Below, piece by piece: positions 8,583 through 16,977 of a stretch of DNA of 64,000 bases. The stretch's first letter is position 1. Each line of letters begins with the position of its first letter. Made by a program: the position numbers and the translations under genes. Source of the stretch: Sulfurimonas sp. (lineage in GTDB: Bacteria > Campylobacterota > Campylobacteria > Campylobacterales > Sulfurimonadaceae); NCBI RefSeq assembly GCF_041583195.1, contig NZ_JBFHGL010000004.1, positions 1 to 64,000 of the forward strand. The letters run 5' to 3'. The notes beneath the pieces were generated by a model. That model was not told the DNA's origin. It ran no database searches and worked only from the letters and a program-made list of their open reading frames with translations.

Positions 8583-10109
8583 CTAAATCTTCTTATTGTA
8601 AACTTCAACTCTATTGCGTCCATTGGCCTTGGCACTATACAGTGCTTCGTCAGCCTCAGCAAAAATCATTGAATAATTAAGATGTTCTGGACTCATATTA
8701 CTAATACCAATACTAGTTGTAACTTCAATAGTAAAAGACTCAAATAACACAGGTTCTTTAGCAATTGATTTTAATATTGTATCTGCTATTTCAGTAGCTG
8801 TTTTTATATCAGTTTCAGGCAGTATCACAACAATCTCTTCACCACCATAACGAGCGACAAAATCTGTTTCACGTTGACACCCTTTAATTCTAGAACTCAT
8901 TTGTCTGAGTACTTCATCACCGGCCATATGACCATATGTATCATTTATATGTTTAAAATGATCCAGGTCAATCATCATTATTGAGATATCGTGGTTATAG
9001 CGTTTTGCACGTTTAAATTCTGTATCAAGACTCTCTTCTAAATATCGTCTATTCCATAAACCAGTTAATTCATCTGTTTTACTTAGTAGTTCTATCTCTT
9101 TTGTACGAATACTTACCAACTCTTCAAGACGCTCTCTTTCTTTGCGAGACTGCTCAATTGCAGTGTAGTAAATTAATCTAGAAGTAAAAAGTGCAAATAA
9201 AAGAGCGATTATACTTGTAATTAAAGCTGTTGTAAGCAATTGTTTCTCATGGTGAGCGTAATTTGTGGCATCTGTTAAAAGCATAAGTTTCGTTAAATAA
9301 TTATCGTCAAATAGGTGAGAATTAACGACAGTAAGGTATGTTAACTCTCCATCTATCATGTTCATACCTGGTTTTGGAGAATCTTCATCAGTTAATTTTT
9401 TTCCGATTAAATACTTACTACTACTAATAAATATTTTGTCTTCATTATTAACAATTGAGATTTGTTTTATATCTTTTGCTGTATCAATATATGCGTGTAA
9501 AAAGTCATTTATATCTGTTTTATTTAGTATTGTAATAGAGTTTGTAATAGAACCGTTGATTGCTTTTAACAGATTTAATATATCTGTTTGTCTATGTAGT
9601 ATAGCGGCATTGTTGATTAAGCTTTTAGTTAAGTCGTATTCAGACATATCTACAGCAAGATCAATAATACCTATAAGTTTATTATTACTATATATAGGAT
9701 AGTAAATTGACATTACATCAACATAGTCTCTAACTTCAAAAAAGAAACTACTAATTCTGCGTTCACCTTGTAGTGTTTCTATAAAACTTTTACTAGTTAA
9801 TACTGTACCTATCTCCTCTTTAAACATAGAGTTTCTTATAATACCATCTGCTTCCAAATATCTAAACTCAAAGATATCTAGTCCAAAGGATACATCATCA
9901 ACTAGTTTTTGAAGGTTCATAGTAGATTTAACATCATGAAAACGCTCTATTGCTGAAGAGACAGAACTAACAATATTCAAAGAATTACTTTGTACCTGCT
10001 TGAGCAAAAGCTTCTTTTGTGTAGTATAGTTGTAGTATGATAGATAAGATATACACAACACAAGAGATATTAATATAAGGGGTATAGTATATTTTTTATA
10101 AGTCTGCAC
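8583..10109 (-). CDS. Membrane-bound GGDEF diguanylate cyclase
   Basis: A 508-residue sensor cyclase with an N-terminal membrane helix (about 8-27), a large periplasmic sensor region of about 250 residues of double Cache-like layout, a second helix (about 288-312), a short coiled coil and a C-terminal GGDEF domain. The active-site loop reads YGGEEI and the c-di-GMP inhibitory site RETD lies five residues before it, so the enzyme should be active and product-inhibited. It makes c-di-GMP from GTP in response to a periplasmic signal. The start lies 3 bases after the stop of a tetraheme cytochrome gene, so the two share a transcript, which hints at redox or electron-acceptor sensing. Confidence 0.92.
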   Translation of the reverse strand: MQTYKKYTIPLILISLVLCISYLSYYNYTTQKKLLLKQVQSNSLNIVSSVSSAIERFHDVKSTMNLQKLVDDVSFGLDIFEFRYLEADGIIRNSMFKEEIGTVLTSKSFIETLQGERRISSFFFEVRDYVDVMSIYYPIYSNNKLIGIIDLAVDMSEYDLTKSLINNAAILHRQTDILNLLKAINGSITNSITILNKTDINDFLHAYIDTAKDIKQISIVNNEDKIFISSSKYLIGKKLTDEDSPKPGMNMIDGELTYLTVVNSHLFDDNYLTKLMLLTDATNYAHHEKQLLTTALITSIIALLFALFTSRLIYYTAIEQSRKERERLEELVSIRTKEIELLSKTDELTGLWNRRYLEESLDTEFKRAKRYNHDISIMMIDLDHFKHINDTYGHMAGDEVLRQMSSRIKGCQRETDFVARYGGEEIVVILPETDIKTATEIADTILKSIAKEPVLFESFTIEVTTSIGISNMSPEHLNYSMIFAEADEALYSAKANGRNRVEVYNKKI

Positions 10110-10112
10110 TAA

Positions 10113-10742
10113 TTACCTTTTATTTGGATTGGCTTTCTTGTAACGGTTATATGCTTTGTCTAAGTCATGATAAGACTTATCCCATCTCTTTGTATGGCAG
10201 CTTGAGCACATTTTTTTTAGTTTATCTGGACTGTCTTGTCCAGCGAGAAATCCACCACCGACAAATACTTTATTCTTATTTCTAAGAGCATCTTTTGCTA
10301 GTGTAATGTGAATATTACCAGGACCATGGCACCCCTCACACTGTACATTAGCCAGACGAGGTGTTTGTTGCATATTTACAAAACCCGTTTCAATACCATG
10401 CCCAGTAGAGTGGCAAGTCAAACAACGTGAGTTGTCCTCATGACCTGTTGATTCCAAGCTTTTCATTGCAAAGTCATGTGGATCATTTTTACGGCCTAGA
10501 AAAAACTTTCTGTGACATAAACGACATTTTGTATTTCCAACATAACGATATTTTCCTGATTTAATAGCCGTGCTATATTCTTCTTCTCCTAGAGCATTTT
10601 TAAGCGGAATTGTAAGAGTTGGCGATGCAAGCTCATCAAGAACACGTTGGTTATCACCAGCTACTAAAACTGTTACTAAAAACAGTGATATAAAAGTCAA
10701 TACTTTAAATAAAATATTTAGACCACGTAAGCTTTTAACCAT
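10113..10742 (-). CDS. Periplasmic tetraheme cytochrome c
   Basis: This 209-residue protein has a hydrophobic signal or anchor at about residues 11-29 and four heme motifs: CRLCH (73-77), CLTCH (107-111), CEGCH (135-139) and CSSCH (179-183). The pattern C-x2-CH...STGH...CEGCHGPG and the size resemble the cytochrome c554 family, which carries electrons or binds small nitrogen compounds in the periplasm. The actual substrate cannot be told from sequence. It is the first gene of a two-gene unit with the downstream diguanylate cyclase. Direct repeats upstream may regulate it. Confidence 0.88.
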   Translation of the reverse strand: MVKSLRGLNILFKVLTFISLFLVTVLVAGDNQRVLDELASPTLTIPLKNALGEEEYSTAIKSGKYRYVGNTKCRLCHRKFFLGRKNDPHDFAMKSLESTGHEDNSRCLTCHSTGHGIETGFVNMQQTPRLANVQCEGCHGPGNIHITLAKDALRNKNKVFVGGGFLAGQDSPDKLKKMCSSCHTKRWDKSYHDLDKAYNRYKKANPNKR

Positions 10743-10771
10743 AAACTCTCTCTTTTATTAAATATTATATG

Positions 10772-10806
10772 TGCAGATATTATTATAATTTTATTGCAGA
10801 TACTAT
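10772..10806. repeat. Two direct repeats upstream of the cytochrome-cyclase pair
   Basis: TGCAGATATTAT at 10772-10783 and TGCAGATACTAT at 10795-10806 match at 11 of 12 bases and start 23 bases apart, about two helical turns. They lie 30-64 bases upstream of the minus-strand tetraheme cytochrome start, in the divergent region shared with rplM. The spacing suits a dimeric or tandem regulator, for example a response regulator, but no regulator is identified. Confidence 0.35.
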
Positions 10807-11023
10807 ATATGATTTATTATAGCATAAATATAAAATTTTTTAATTATTAGTTATTAGTTTTTATGTCAGTAACAAGATAAAAAGGTACAATTTGTGAATA
10901 AATTCAAAACCTTAAAAAAAACATAAATTCAGTTGATTTTAATTAAAATAACCTTAATTTAAGTGGTTTATAAGTTTATATGACTATACTTCCACCACTA
11001 AATAAAAACGAAAGGTTCATTCA

Positions 11024-11446
11024 ATGAAATTTACTAAAATTGCAACTGAAGAACAAATCGATAGAAAATGGATTCTAATCGATGCAGAAGGTAAAACTTT
11101 TGGTCGTATGATTACTGAAGTAGCTACTGCTCTTCGTGGTAAAAATAAGGCATGTTTTACTCCAAATATTGACTGTGGTGACTACGTAGTTATCATCAAC
11201 GCTTCTAAGGCTAAATTTAACGGTCTTGGTAAAATCAACAATAAAGAGTATTTTTCACACTCAGGTTACTTCGGTTCAACTAAAAGTGTTAAAATGACTG
11301 AGCTTTTAGAGAAAAACCCAGAGAAACTATACAAATTAGCTACTCGCGGTATGCTTCCTAAAACTAAGCTTGGTGCTAAAATGCTTAAAAAATTAAAAGT
11401 ATATGCAGGTGCTGAACACCCTCACACTGCACAAATAGCTAAGTAA
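11024..11446 (+). CDS. rplM: Ribosomal protein uL13
   Basis: A 140-residue large-subunit ribosomal protein, full length for the family. It shows the conserved WILIDAEGKTFGRM start region, the D-YVVIINA core and the GMLPKTKLGAKMLKKLKVY segment. It precedes rpsI by 10 bases, the universal bacterial rplM-rpsI order. The 281-base divergent leader contains a weak inverted repeat (AGTGGT 10962-10967 with ACCACT 10994-10999) that might be a leader structure. I cannot show that it is one. Confidence 0.98.
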   Translation: MKFTKIATEEQIDRKWILIDAEGKTFGRMITEVATALRGKNKACFTPNIDCGDYVVIINASKAKFNGLGKINNKEYFSHSGYFGSTKSVKMTELLEKNPEKLYKLATRGMLPKTKLGAKMLKKLKVYAGAEHPHTAQIAK

Positions 11447-11456
11447 GGATAGATAG

Positions 11457-11849
11457 ATGGCAAATAAAACATATGCAACAGGACGTCGTAAAGCGTCAAT
11501 CGCAAAAGTATGGTTAACTCCAGGATCTGGTAACATCACTATCAACGGTCTTTCAATTGACGCTTGGTTAGGTGGACTAGAAGCTAAAAAACTTCGTGTT
11601 AAACAACCACTTGTTTTAACTAAACAAGATACTTCAGTTGATATCGTAGCTACTACTTTAGGTGGTGGTTTTGGTGGTCAAGCTGATGCACTACGTCACG
11701 GTATTTCTCGTGCACTAGTTAAATTCAATCCAGAATTAAAAGCTATCCTTAAACCTGAAGGTATGATGACTCGTGATTCACGTGTTGTTGAGCGTAAGAA
11801 ACCAGGTAAGCGTAAAGCTCGTCGTTCTCGCCAATTCAGTAAACGTTAA
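11457..11849 (+). CDS. rpsI: Ribosomal protein uS9
   Basis: A 130-residue small-subunit protein with the family hallmarks: [14 protein letters not shown] near the N-terminus, [19 protein letters not shown] in the middle, and the basic tail ending in FSKR that reaches the P-site tRNA. The ATG follows a ribosome site AAGGATAG. It is cotranscribed with rplM. Confidence 0.98.
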   Translation: MANKTYATGRRKASIAKVWLTPGSGNITINGLSIDAWLGGLEAKKLRVKQPLVLTKQDTSVDIVATTLGGGFGGQADALRHGISRALVKFNPELKAILKPEGMMTRDSRVVERKKPGKRKARRSRQFSKR

Positions 11850-11870
11850 TCGTTGCTGCTTCATTTTATC

Positions 11871-11885
11871 AGTGCCTTTGGCATT
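11871..11885 (+). terminator. Weak terminator after rpsI
   Basis: AGTGCC, TTT loop, GGCATT gives a six-pair stem including one G-T pair, followed 17 bases later by a run of T. It is short but relatively GC-rich for this region and stands 21 bases after the rpsI stop. Confidence 0.4.
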
Positions 11886-11963
11886 GGTAAAAGCTTTCTT
11901 TTTAAAAATCAAAAATTAATCTTATTTATATATAATACTCCCTAACAAAACTAAGGGAAAAAT

Positions 11964-13337
11964 ATGAAAAAATTACTCGTTATTGTTTTAATAATTATTG
12001 CTACTATAGCTGCATTACCATTTTTAGGAAACCAGATTATTGAATCTGAACTAAAAAGCAATATTGAATTTTTAACTTCAAATGGAATAGAAGTAAATGA
12101 CAAAGGTAGTAAATCATCATATTTTAAAACTTCAAAACATTATGAACTTACAATAAAAAATGCAGACAAGTTTTCAAAATATTTAGCAAAATTTTCAGAT
12201 TCTCAAATCCCTCCGTATGTGACAGAGATGCTGGAAGGAACTAAGCTAGCAACAGATTTAAAGTATTGCAACATGCCTATAAACAGTGAAGTTAATATTG
12301 AAGTTTATCCTCTTGCACTCTCAACTAGCCTGATGGATGAGATGAAAAAAAACAATGCAAAATTTGCTTCATATGTAAAAAACTTCTTACAAAAAGGCGG
12401 ACTTAAATACAATATAAATTTAGATGTAAGAACAAAAGAGTTTGAGGGATATATCTATGATATTGATGAGACATATACAACGAGTGAAGGTCTGGAATTA
12501 AAAACTGCTCTTAAAGGTGTGACGTTCTCTGGAAAAGGAAATGTCTTCATGCCTGAATCTATCGATATGAATATGGATATGTTATCGATAGACTTGAATG
12601 ACAAGATTGAAAATGTAAAGATTGTACTTAAAAACATATCTACTAAATCAACATTTGAGTCTCGTACAAATTATATGAGTGATTTAAAATTTAAGAATAT
12701 AGTTGTTAAAACTACAGGCGGGGTCAAAGGCAATTTTGATCTATCTTTAGACGATTTGATTGTAAACTCTGCTTCAAATTCTAAAGGGCAAAAGATAGAG
12801 ATATTACTCAAAACAAAGGTTGGAAGTTTAGACATTAGCTCTACGCAAAACAAAGTTGTGTTAAATAAACTTGCTTACGATATGGCAATTAAAGATATTG
12901 ACAAAGATGCCTTTGAAAAACTTTTAGACTCTTTCAATAAAGCAAGAGGTAATAACTCTGTAGAGATACAACTAGAGATAAAAAAAGATATGGAAAAACT
13001 AGTTGAGAGAGGAGTAACTATTGAGTTACCGGAGTTTTCTCTAAAGAGTGTTTCATATGACAATGTAAAAGATTTAAAAGGTTTTAATTCAAATATAAAT
13101 TTTGTTTTACCTCCAAATGTTTTGACACCTAAATTAATAAATCCTATACAGGCATTAGATAAGATCAAGCTTGATATTTTTCTAAAAATATCAAAAGAAC
13201 TTTTTACAAATATAAGTAGTTCAACACCTATGGTTGCAATAACTAAAGGTTACGCAAAAGATTCAGGTGAAGATTTGGTATATGATCTTAAACTTGAGAA
13301 TGGTTCATTAACTGTAAACGGGGAGGTTATTAGATAG
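11964..13337 (+). CDS. DUF945/YdgA-like envelope protein
   Basis: A 457-residue protein with one N-terminal hydrophobic segment (about 4-22) that acts as signal or anchor and a long beta-rich body with regular alternating strands. The opening (LPFLGNQIIESEL, then GIEVNDKGSKSSYFKTS) is like YdgA-type DUF945 proteins, whose members contribute to envelope functions or motility in some bacteria. I do not recognise catalytic residues. A GGGAAAA ribosome site precedes the ATG. It is followed 2 bases later by a peptide-binding protein with a TTG start, so the two are probably cotranscribed. Confidence 0.6.
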   Translation: MKKLLVIVLIIIATIAALPFLGNQIIESELKSNIEFLTSNGIEVNDKGSKSSYFKTSKHYELTIKNADKFSKYLAKFSDSQIPPYVTEMLEGTKLATDLKYCNMPINSEVNIEVYPLALSTSLMDEMKKNNAKFASYVKNFLQKGGLKYNINLDVRTKEFEGYIYDIDETYTTSEGLELKTALKGVTFSGKGNVFMPESIDMNMDMLSIDLNDKIENVKIVLKNISTKSTFESRTNYMSDLKFKNIVVKTTGGVKGNFDLSLDDLIVNSASNSKGQKIEILLKTKVGSLDISSTQNKVVLNKLAYDMAIKDIDKDAFEKLLDSFNKARGNNSVEIQLEIKKDMEKLVERGVTIELPEFSLKSVSYDNVKDLKGFNSNINFVLPPNVLTPKLINPIQALDKIKLDIFLKISKELFTNISSSTPMVAITKGYAKDSGEDLVYDLKLENGSLTVNGEVIR

Positions 13338-13339
13338 TT

Positions 13340-14839
13340 TTGAAAACATTAGTATTAACCATTTTACTTAGCACATTTGCATTTGCATCAACACTTCATC
13401 TTGCTACAAGTGCGAACCCTTCAAGACTAAATCCAATTTTAGCAACGGATTCCAGTTCGTCTGATATAGCCGGACACATATTTAACGGACTTGTTAAGTA
13501 TGACAAAGACTCTCGTACGATAATAGGTGATCTTGCTAAGAAGTTTTATTTTGAAGATAACAAAACTTTGGTTTTTGAACTGCGGGAAGATGTAAAGTGG
13601 CAAGACGGTGCAGAGTTCACAAGCAAAGATGTTCTATTTACATATCAGGTACTTACATCAAACAAGATATCTTCACCATATAGTGCAGGCTTTAGATTTG
13701 TTAAGGCAGTTAATACTGTAGGAAAATATAAAATAAGAGTTTTATACAAGCAGGCTTATTTTAAAGCAGTTGAGACTTGGATGATGGGAATTATTCCAGA
13801 GCATATTCTAAAAGATGAAGAAAATCTTATGAATTCAAAGTTTAACACAAATCCGATCGGAACAGGTCCATATAAACTTCACCAGCTAGAGCACTCAAAA
13901 AATATAATTCTTAGGGCTAATGATGATTATTTTGAAGGGCGTCCAAAGATAGATGAGATCTCTTACCATGTTATAGCAGATCCAATGACGAGATTTTTAA
14001 TGCTGAAATCCGGGCAGTTAGATGTTGGCGGAGTTGAGCCTATGCAGTTTGAACGTCAATTAACACCTGAGTTTTTTGATATGTTTGATATTTATGAGAA
14101 GATGTCACTATCATATACGTACCTTGGATTAAATCTTAGACGTGATAAGTTTAAAGACCAGCATGTTAGAGAAGCACTATCTTTGGCAATAGACAGAGAT
14201 GAGATTGTAAAAATTTTATTTTTTAAGCATGCAGAAGTTTGTAAAGGGCCTTTTCATCCAAGCTCAATCGCATTTAATGAGAATGTGAAAAAACCAAAAA
14301 GAGATCTGCAAAAAGCTAAAGAACTATTGCGTGAAGCAGGATATGATGAGTCAAATCCATTTACGTTTGAAATAACTACCTCAAACTCATCTCCCGTAAG
14401 ACCGTATGCAGCGCAAATATTGCAACACCAGTTAAAAAAAGCAGGTGTTGTCGTAAACCTGCGTGTTATGGAGTGGCAGGCATTTTTAAATATGGTTGTA
14501 TTTCCTCATAAGTTTGATAGTGTACTTCTAGGATGGGGACTTTCACCTGCACCTGATCCTTATATGTTTTGGCATAGTGACAATGATGTGCGAGGTGGAT
14601 TTAATCTGATAGGTTACCATAATAAAAAAATGGATAAGATGATAGAAGAATCACAAAGTATAGTCGATAAAAAGATATTGTCAAAAATGTGGAAAGATAT
14701 GTTTAAAATAATAGTTGATGATAACCCTTATCTGTTCTTGTACATACCTAATTCAATAACTGTAATAAATAAAAAAATAAAAAATGTAGAAAATTCACCA
14801 AGTGGAATTTGGCATAACTACATTAAGTGGGAGAAATGA
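13340..14839 (+). CDS. Family 5 peptide/nickel-type solute-binding protein
   Basis: A 499-residue periplasmic binding protein of the OppA/DppA class. A signal peptide (about residues 1-16) is followed by the family opening NPSRLNPILATDSSSSDIAGH, the LRDDVKW-like LREDVKWQDGAEFTSKDVLF segment and NPIGTGPYKLHQ. The start is TTG 13340, 2 bases after the preceding stop. Such proteins deliver oligopeptides or metal chelates to an ABC importer, but no permease or ATPase gene lies nearby, so it is an orphan here. The ligand cannot be inferred. Confidence 0.9.
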   Translation: MKTLVLTILLSTFAFASTLHLATSANPSRLNPILATDSSSSDIAGHIFNGLVKYDKDSRTIIGDLAKKFYFEDNKTLVFELREDVKWQDGAEFTSKDVLFTYQVLTSNKISSPYSAGFRFVKAVNTVGKYKIRVLYKQAYFKAVETWMMGIIPEHILKDEENLMNSKFNTNPIGTGPYKLHQLEHSKNIILRANDDYFEGRPKIDEISYHVIADPMTRFLMLKSGQLDVGGVEPMQFERQLTPEFFDMFDIYEKMSLSYTYLGLNLRRDKFKDQHVREALSLAIDRDEIVKILFFKHAEVCKGPFHPSSIAFNENVKKPKRDLQKAKELLREAGYDESNPFTFEITTSNSSPVRPYAAQILQHQLKKAGVVVNLRVMEWQAFLNMVVFPHKFDSVLLGWGLSPAPDPYMFWHSDNDVRGGFNLIGYHNKKMDKMIEESQSIVDKKILSKMWKDMFKIIVDDNPYLFLYIPNSITVINKKIKNVENSPSGIWHNYIKWEK

Positions 14840-14870
14840 TTTTTTTATATATCTGATAAATTTAACAATC

Positions 14871-14904
14871 TATACATAATATTTGTTATTTTAAATTATG
14901 TATA
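14871..14904. terminator. 10-bp inverted repeat before the small lipoprotein gene
   Basis: TATACATAAT (14871-14880) and ATTATGTATA (14895-14904) are perfect inverted arms around a 14-base loop, followed by AGTTATTTTTAC. It could end the solute-binding protein transcript or serve as an operator for the lipoprotein gene 43 bases downstream. A+T richness makes it a weak terminator. Confidence 0.35.
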
Positions 14905-14947
14905 AGTTATTTTTACATAGAATACATTAAATTTAAGGAGATAAATA

Positions 14948-15301
14948 ATGAAAAAAATAGTATTAGTTTCATCGGCTTTAGTTATGGCACTTACTTTTAG
15001 CGGTTGTTCTCAGCATATGGGTAATTTTACAGCAATGTCTACGGATGCATATAATCCTGAGAATATTAAAAACTCACATAAAGTGAAAACAAATGTAGAC
15101 ACAAATGTTGCAAGTACAATAATTTTAGGAATACCAATAGGTGGTCGTACAAAATTGGATCAAGCTGTTTCAGAAACGGCTCATAAAAATGGTGGAGATT
15201 TCTTGAAAAATGCTCAAGTACATGCATATGGTTGGTATTTCCTATTATTTGGTCAGCAAGGTTACAAAATAAAAGCTGATGTATATAATACTCAAGAGTA
15301 A
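14948..15301 (+). CDS. Small lipoprotein of unknown function
   Basis: A 117-residue protein with a classic lipoprotein signal: MKK, hydrophobic core, and lipobox FSGC with the acylated Cys at residue 20. The mature part has a Gly-rich stretch (ILGIPIGGRTKLDQAV) and an aromatic segment (YGWYFLLFGQQGYKIKADVY), somewhat like TRL-type lipoproteins, but I cannot assign a family. A good AAGGAG site precedes it. Its 3' end overlaps the start of the following gene by 23 bases, and a strong hairpin follows its stop codon. Confidence 0.75.
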   Translation: MKKIVLVSSALVMALTFSGCSQHMGNFTAMSTDAYNPENIKNSHKVKTNVDTNVASTIILGIPIGGRTKLDQAVSETAHKNGGDFLKNAQVHAYGWYFLLFGQQGYKIKADVYNTQE

Positions 15302-16334
15302 TTACATACTTAAAGAAGTTATATCTTCTTTAAGTATTTCTTCTTTAAAACTTCTTTTTATCTTATCTATTACATATTTTTTTCTTGGTTGTTCGGTTAC
15401 AACTGTTAAACCTAATGAAATTGAAATAAAAATTCCAAAGACTTTAAATCTTAATGGGGAGAATAAATTTCCTGCACAGCCTAAGAAAGTTTTGCTTTAT
15501 AATAACAGTTTAGTTATCGGCTTTGATAACGGCGTTATAGCAAAGTGGGATTTGAACTCCTCTAAACTAACAAAGGTTTTTCAAACAACGGATAACTATC
15601 CAATAAAATCTTTTTTTAAAAATGAAAATAAACTATTTGTCGGCTCAAGTAGTATGAAGTTATCAAGCTATTCATTGGATAGCGGTGGAAGACTTAATGA
15701 GAAAAAATTCTCTCAAGGTTCTTTGATGGATATTATACAAGTAAAAGATAATTTAGTAGTTGCATTTGGAAATAGTGAGATATTAATTATTAAGTCAAAA
15801 AACTTTGAGAACATGGATACAAAAAAAGAGCATAATTATCTAGTTTATACGCTGTATTATGATGAAAAAAATAATATACTATTTTCCGGATCTGATGATA
15901 ATACTATTATTGTTTGGGAATTAGTTGATAACTCTTTAAAAAAAATATCACAGATAAAAGAATTTGATAACTCAGTGCGTCATATATTAAGATCACCTGA
16001 TAATATTATTGTTACAAGTGGCAACGGGAAAATATATATGTTCGATCACTCATTAAAAGATGTTTTAGTTGAGTCTACATTTCATAAGTCCTCTATTGTA
16101 AGTGCCAAAGTATATAACAACACATTAATTGTTGGTGATTCAAGTGGAATAGTTTCTTCGTGGTGTATAGCAAATAACTCTATGCAGCTAAATAAAACAT
16201 TGCGAATGAGTGCTTCAATCCGAAGTATTAATTTTATAGACGATAAAGTATTGATTTTTTCTAAGGATGGAAAAATTATAACAAACGATCTTTTTTGTAA
16301 ATCTGATAGTTTAATACTTAGTCTGGAGAAATAG
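15279..16334 (+). CDS. Beta-propeller (WD40-like) lipoprotein
   Basis: A 351-residue protein with a hydrophobic stretch and lipobox FFLGC (Cys at residue 38), followed by repeated blades such as LLYNNSLVIGFDNGVIAKWDL and NNILFSGSDDNTIIVWEL, typical of WD40/PQQ-type propellers. Such lipoproteins scaffold envelope complexes, but the partner is unknown. The only ATG/GTG/TTG before the signal peptide is ATG 15279, inside the previous gene, which leaves an unusually long 20-residue extension before the hydrophobic core. Codons 10-20 coincide with a 12-bp hairpin. The real start may be a rarer codon such as ATT 15336, which would give a compact signal peptide. It is followed directly by a HAD gene. 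Confidence 0.7.
   Translation: MYIILKSNYILKEVISSLSISSLKLLFILSITYFFLGCSVTTVKPNEIEIKIPKTLNLNGENKFPAQPKKVLLYNNSLVIGFDNGVIAKWDLNSSKLTKVFQTTDNYPIKSFFKNENKLFVGSSSMKLSSYSLDSGGRLNEKKFSQGSLMDIIQVKDNLVVAFGNSEILIIKSKNFENMDTKKEHNYLVYTLYYDEKNNILFSGSDDNTIIVWELVDNSLKKISQIKEFDNSVRHILRSPDNIIVTSGNGKIYMFDHSLKDVLVESTFHKSSIVSAKVYNNTLIVGDSSGIVSSWCIANNSMQLNKTLRMSASIRSINFIDDKVLIFSKDGKIITNDLFCKSDSLILSLEK
15307..15336 (+). terminator. Terminator-like hairpin inside the next gene's 5' coding region
   Basis: TACTTAAAGAAG (15307-15318) and CTTCTTTAAGTA (15325-15336) form a perfect 12-bp stem with a six-base loop, starting 5 bases after the lipoprotein stop and followed by TTTCTTCTTT. It would serve as the lipoprotein terminator, but it also lies inside codons 10-20 of the downstream reading frame. 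Confidence 0.55.
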
Positions 16335-16964
16335 TTGATAATACTTTTTGATCTAGACGGAACTTTAATAGAGTCGACCGAAGCTATTACTTCGACTTTT
16401 CATCATGCATTTAATGTTCACGGTGTAAATAACCCTAGTGATGCAGATATACAAGCTTTGATCGGACATCCATTGGATGTAATGTTTGCAAGACTTGGAG
16501 TAGATGAAGACAAAGTATGGGATTTTGTAGATACCTACAAGCAAAGGTACCGTACAATATCCAAGATAAAAACAGAGCTTTTGCCAGAGGCACAAAAAGC
16601 AGTTGAACTTGCAAGTACATTCGCAACACTTGGAATTGTTACTACAAAGACAGGTCTTTACTCACAAGAATTAATGGAGCATTTTGGAATTATGCATCAC
16701 TTTAAAGTGTTGATCGGTCGTGAACATGTTGAATTCCCTAAACCTGATGCTGAGCCTATATATAAAGCTTTGGAAAAACTGCCAAAAGATGATAATATAT
16801 GGATGATAGGTGATACGGAACTAGATCTGATCTCTGCTAGAAATGCTAGAGTTGGTGCCATAGGTGTTTTAGGCGGTTATGGAACTAAACAGAGTTTAGA
16901 GGCGTACACAAATAAAATATTTAAAAATGCATATGAAGCGGTGGAATATCTAAAAACAAAATAG
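16335..16964 (+). CDS. HAD-family phosphatase, phosphoglycolate phosphatase-like
   Basis: A 209-residue HAD hydrolase with all four motifs: DLDGTLIES at residues 6-14 with the nucleophile and acid Asp, a helical cap, the Thr of IVTTKTG, the Lys of FPKPDAEPI, and MIGDTELDL with the acidic pair. Cap type and length match Gph/PpaX proteins, which hydrolyse phosphoglycolate, pyrophosphate or related small phosphates. The substrate is not fixed by sequence. The start is TTG 16335 directly after the previous stop, indicating coupled translation. The antiporter gene follows after 13 bases. Confidence 0.88.
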   Translation: MIILFDLDGTLIESTEAITSTFHHAFNVHGVNNPSDADIQALIGHPLDVMFARLGVDEDKVWDFVDTYKQRYRTISKIKTELLPEAQKAVELASTFATLGIVTTKTGLYSQELMEHFGIMHHFKVLIGREHVEFPKPDAEPIYKALEKLPKDDNIWMIGDTELDLISARNARVGAIGVLGGYGTKQSLEAYTNKIFKNAYEAVEYLKTK

Positions 16965-16977
16965 TTAAGGATCTAAG

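Noticed and set aside
16372-16404. CGAAG/CTTCG inverted repeat near the start of the HAD gene
   Set aside because: It is short, within conserved coding sequence, and expected by chance.
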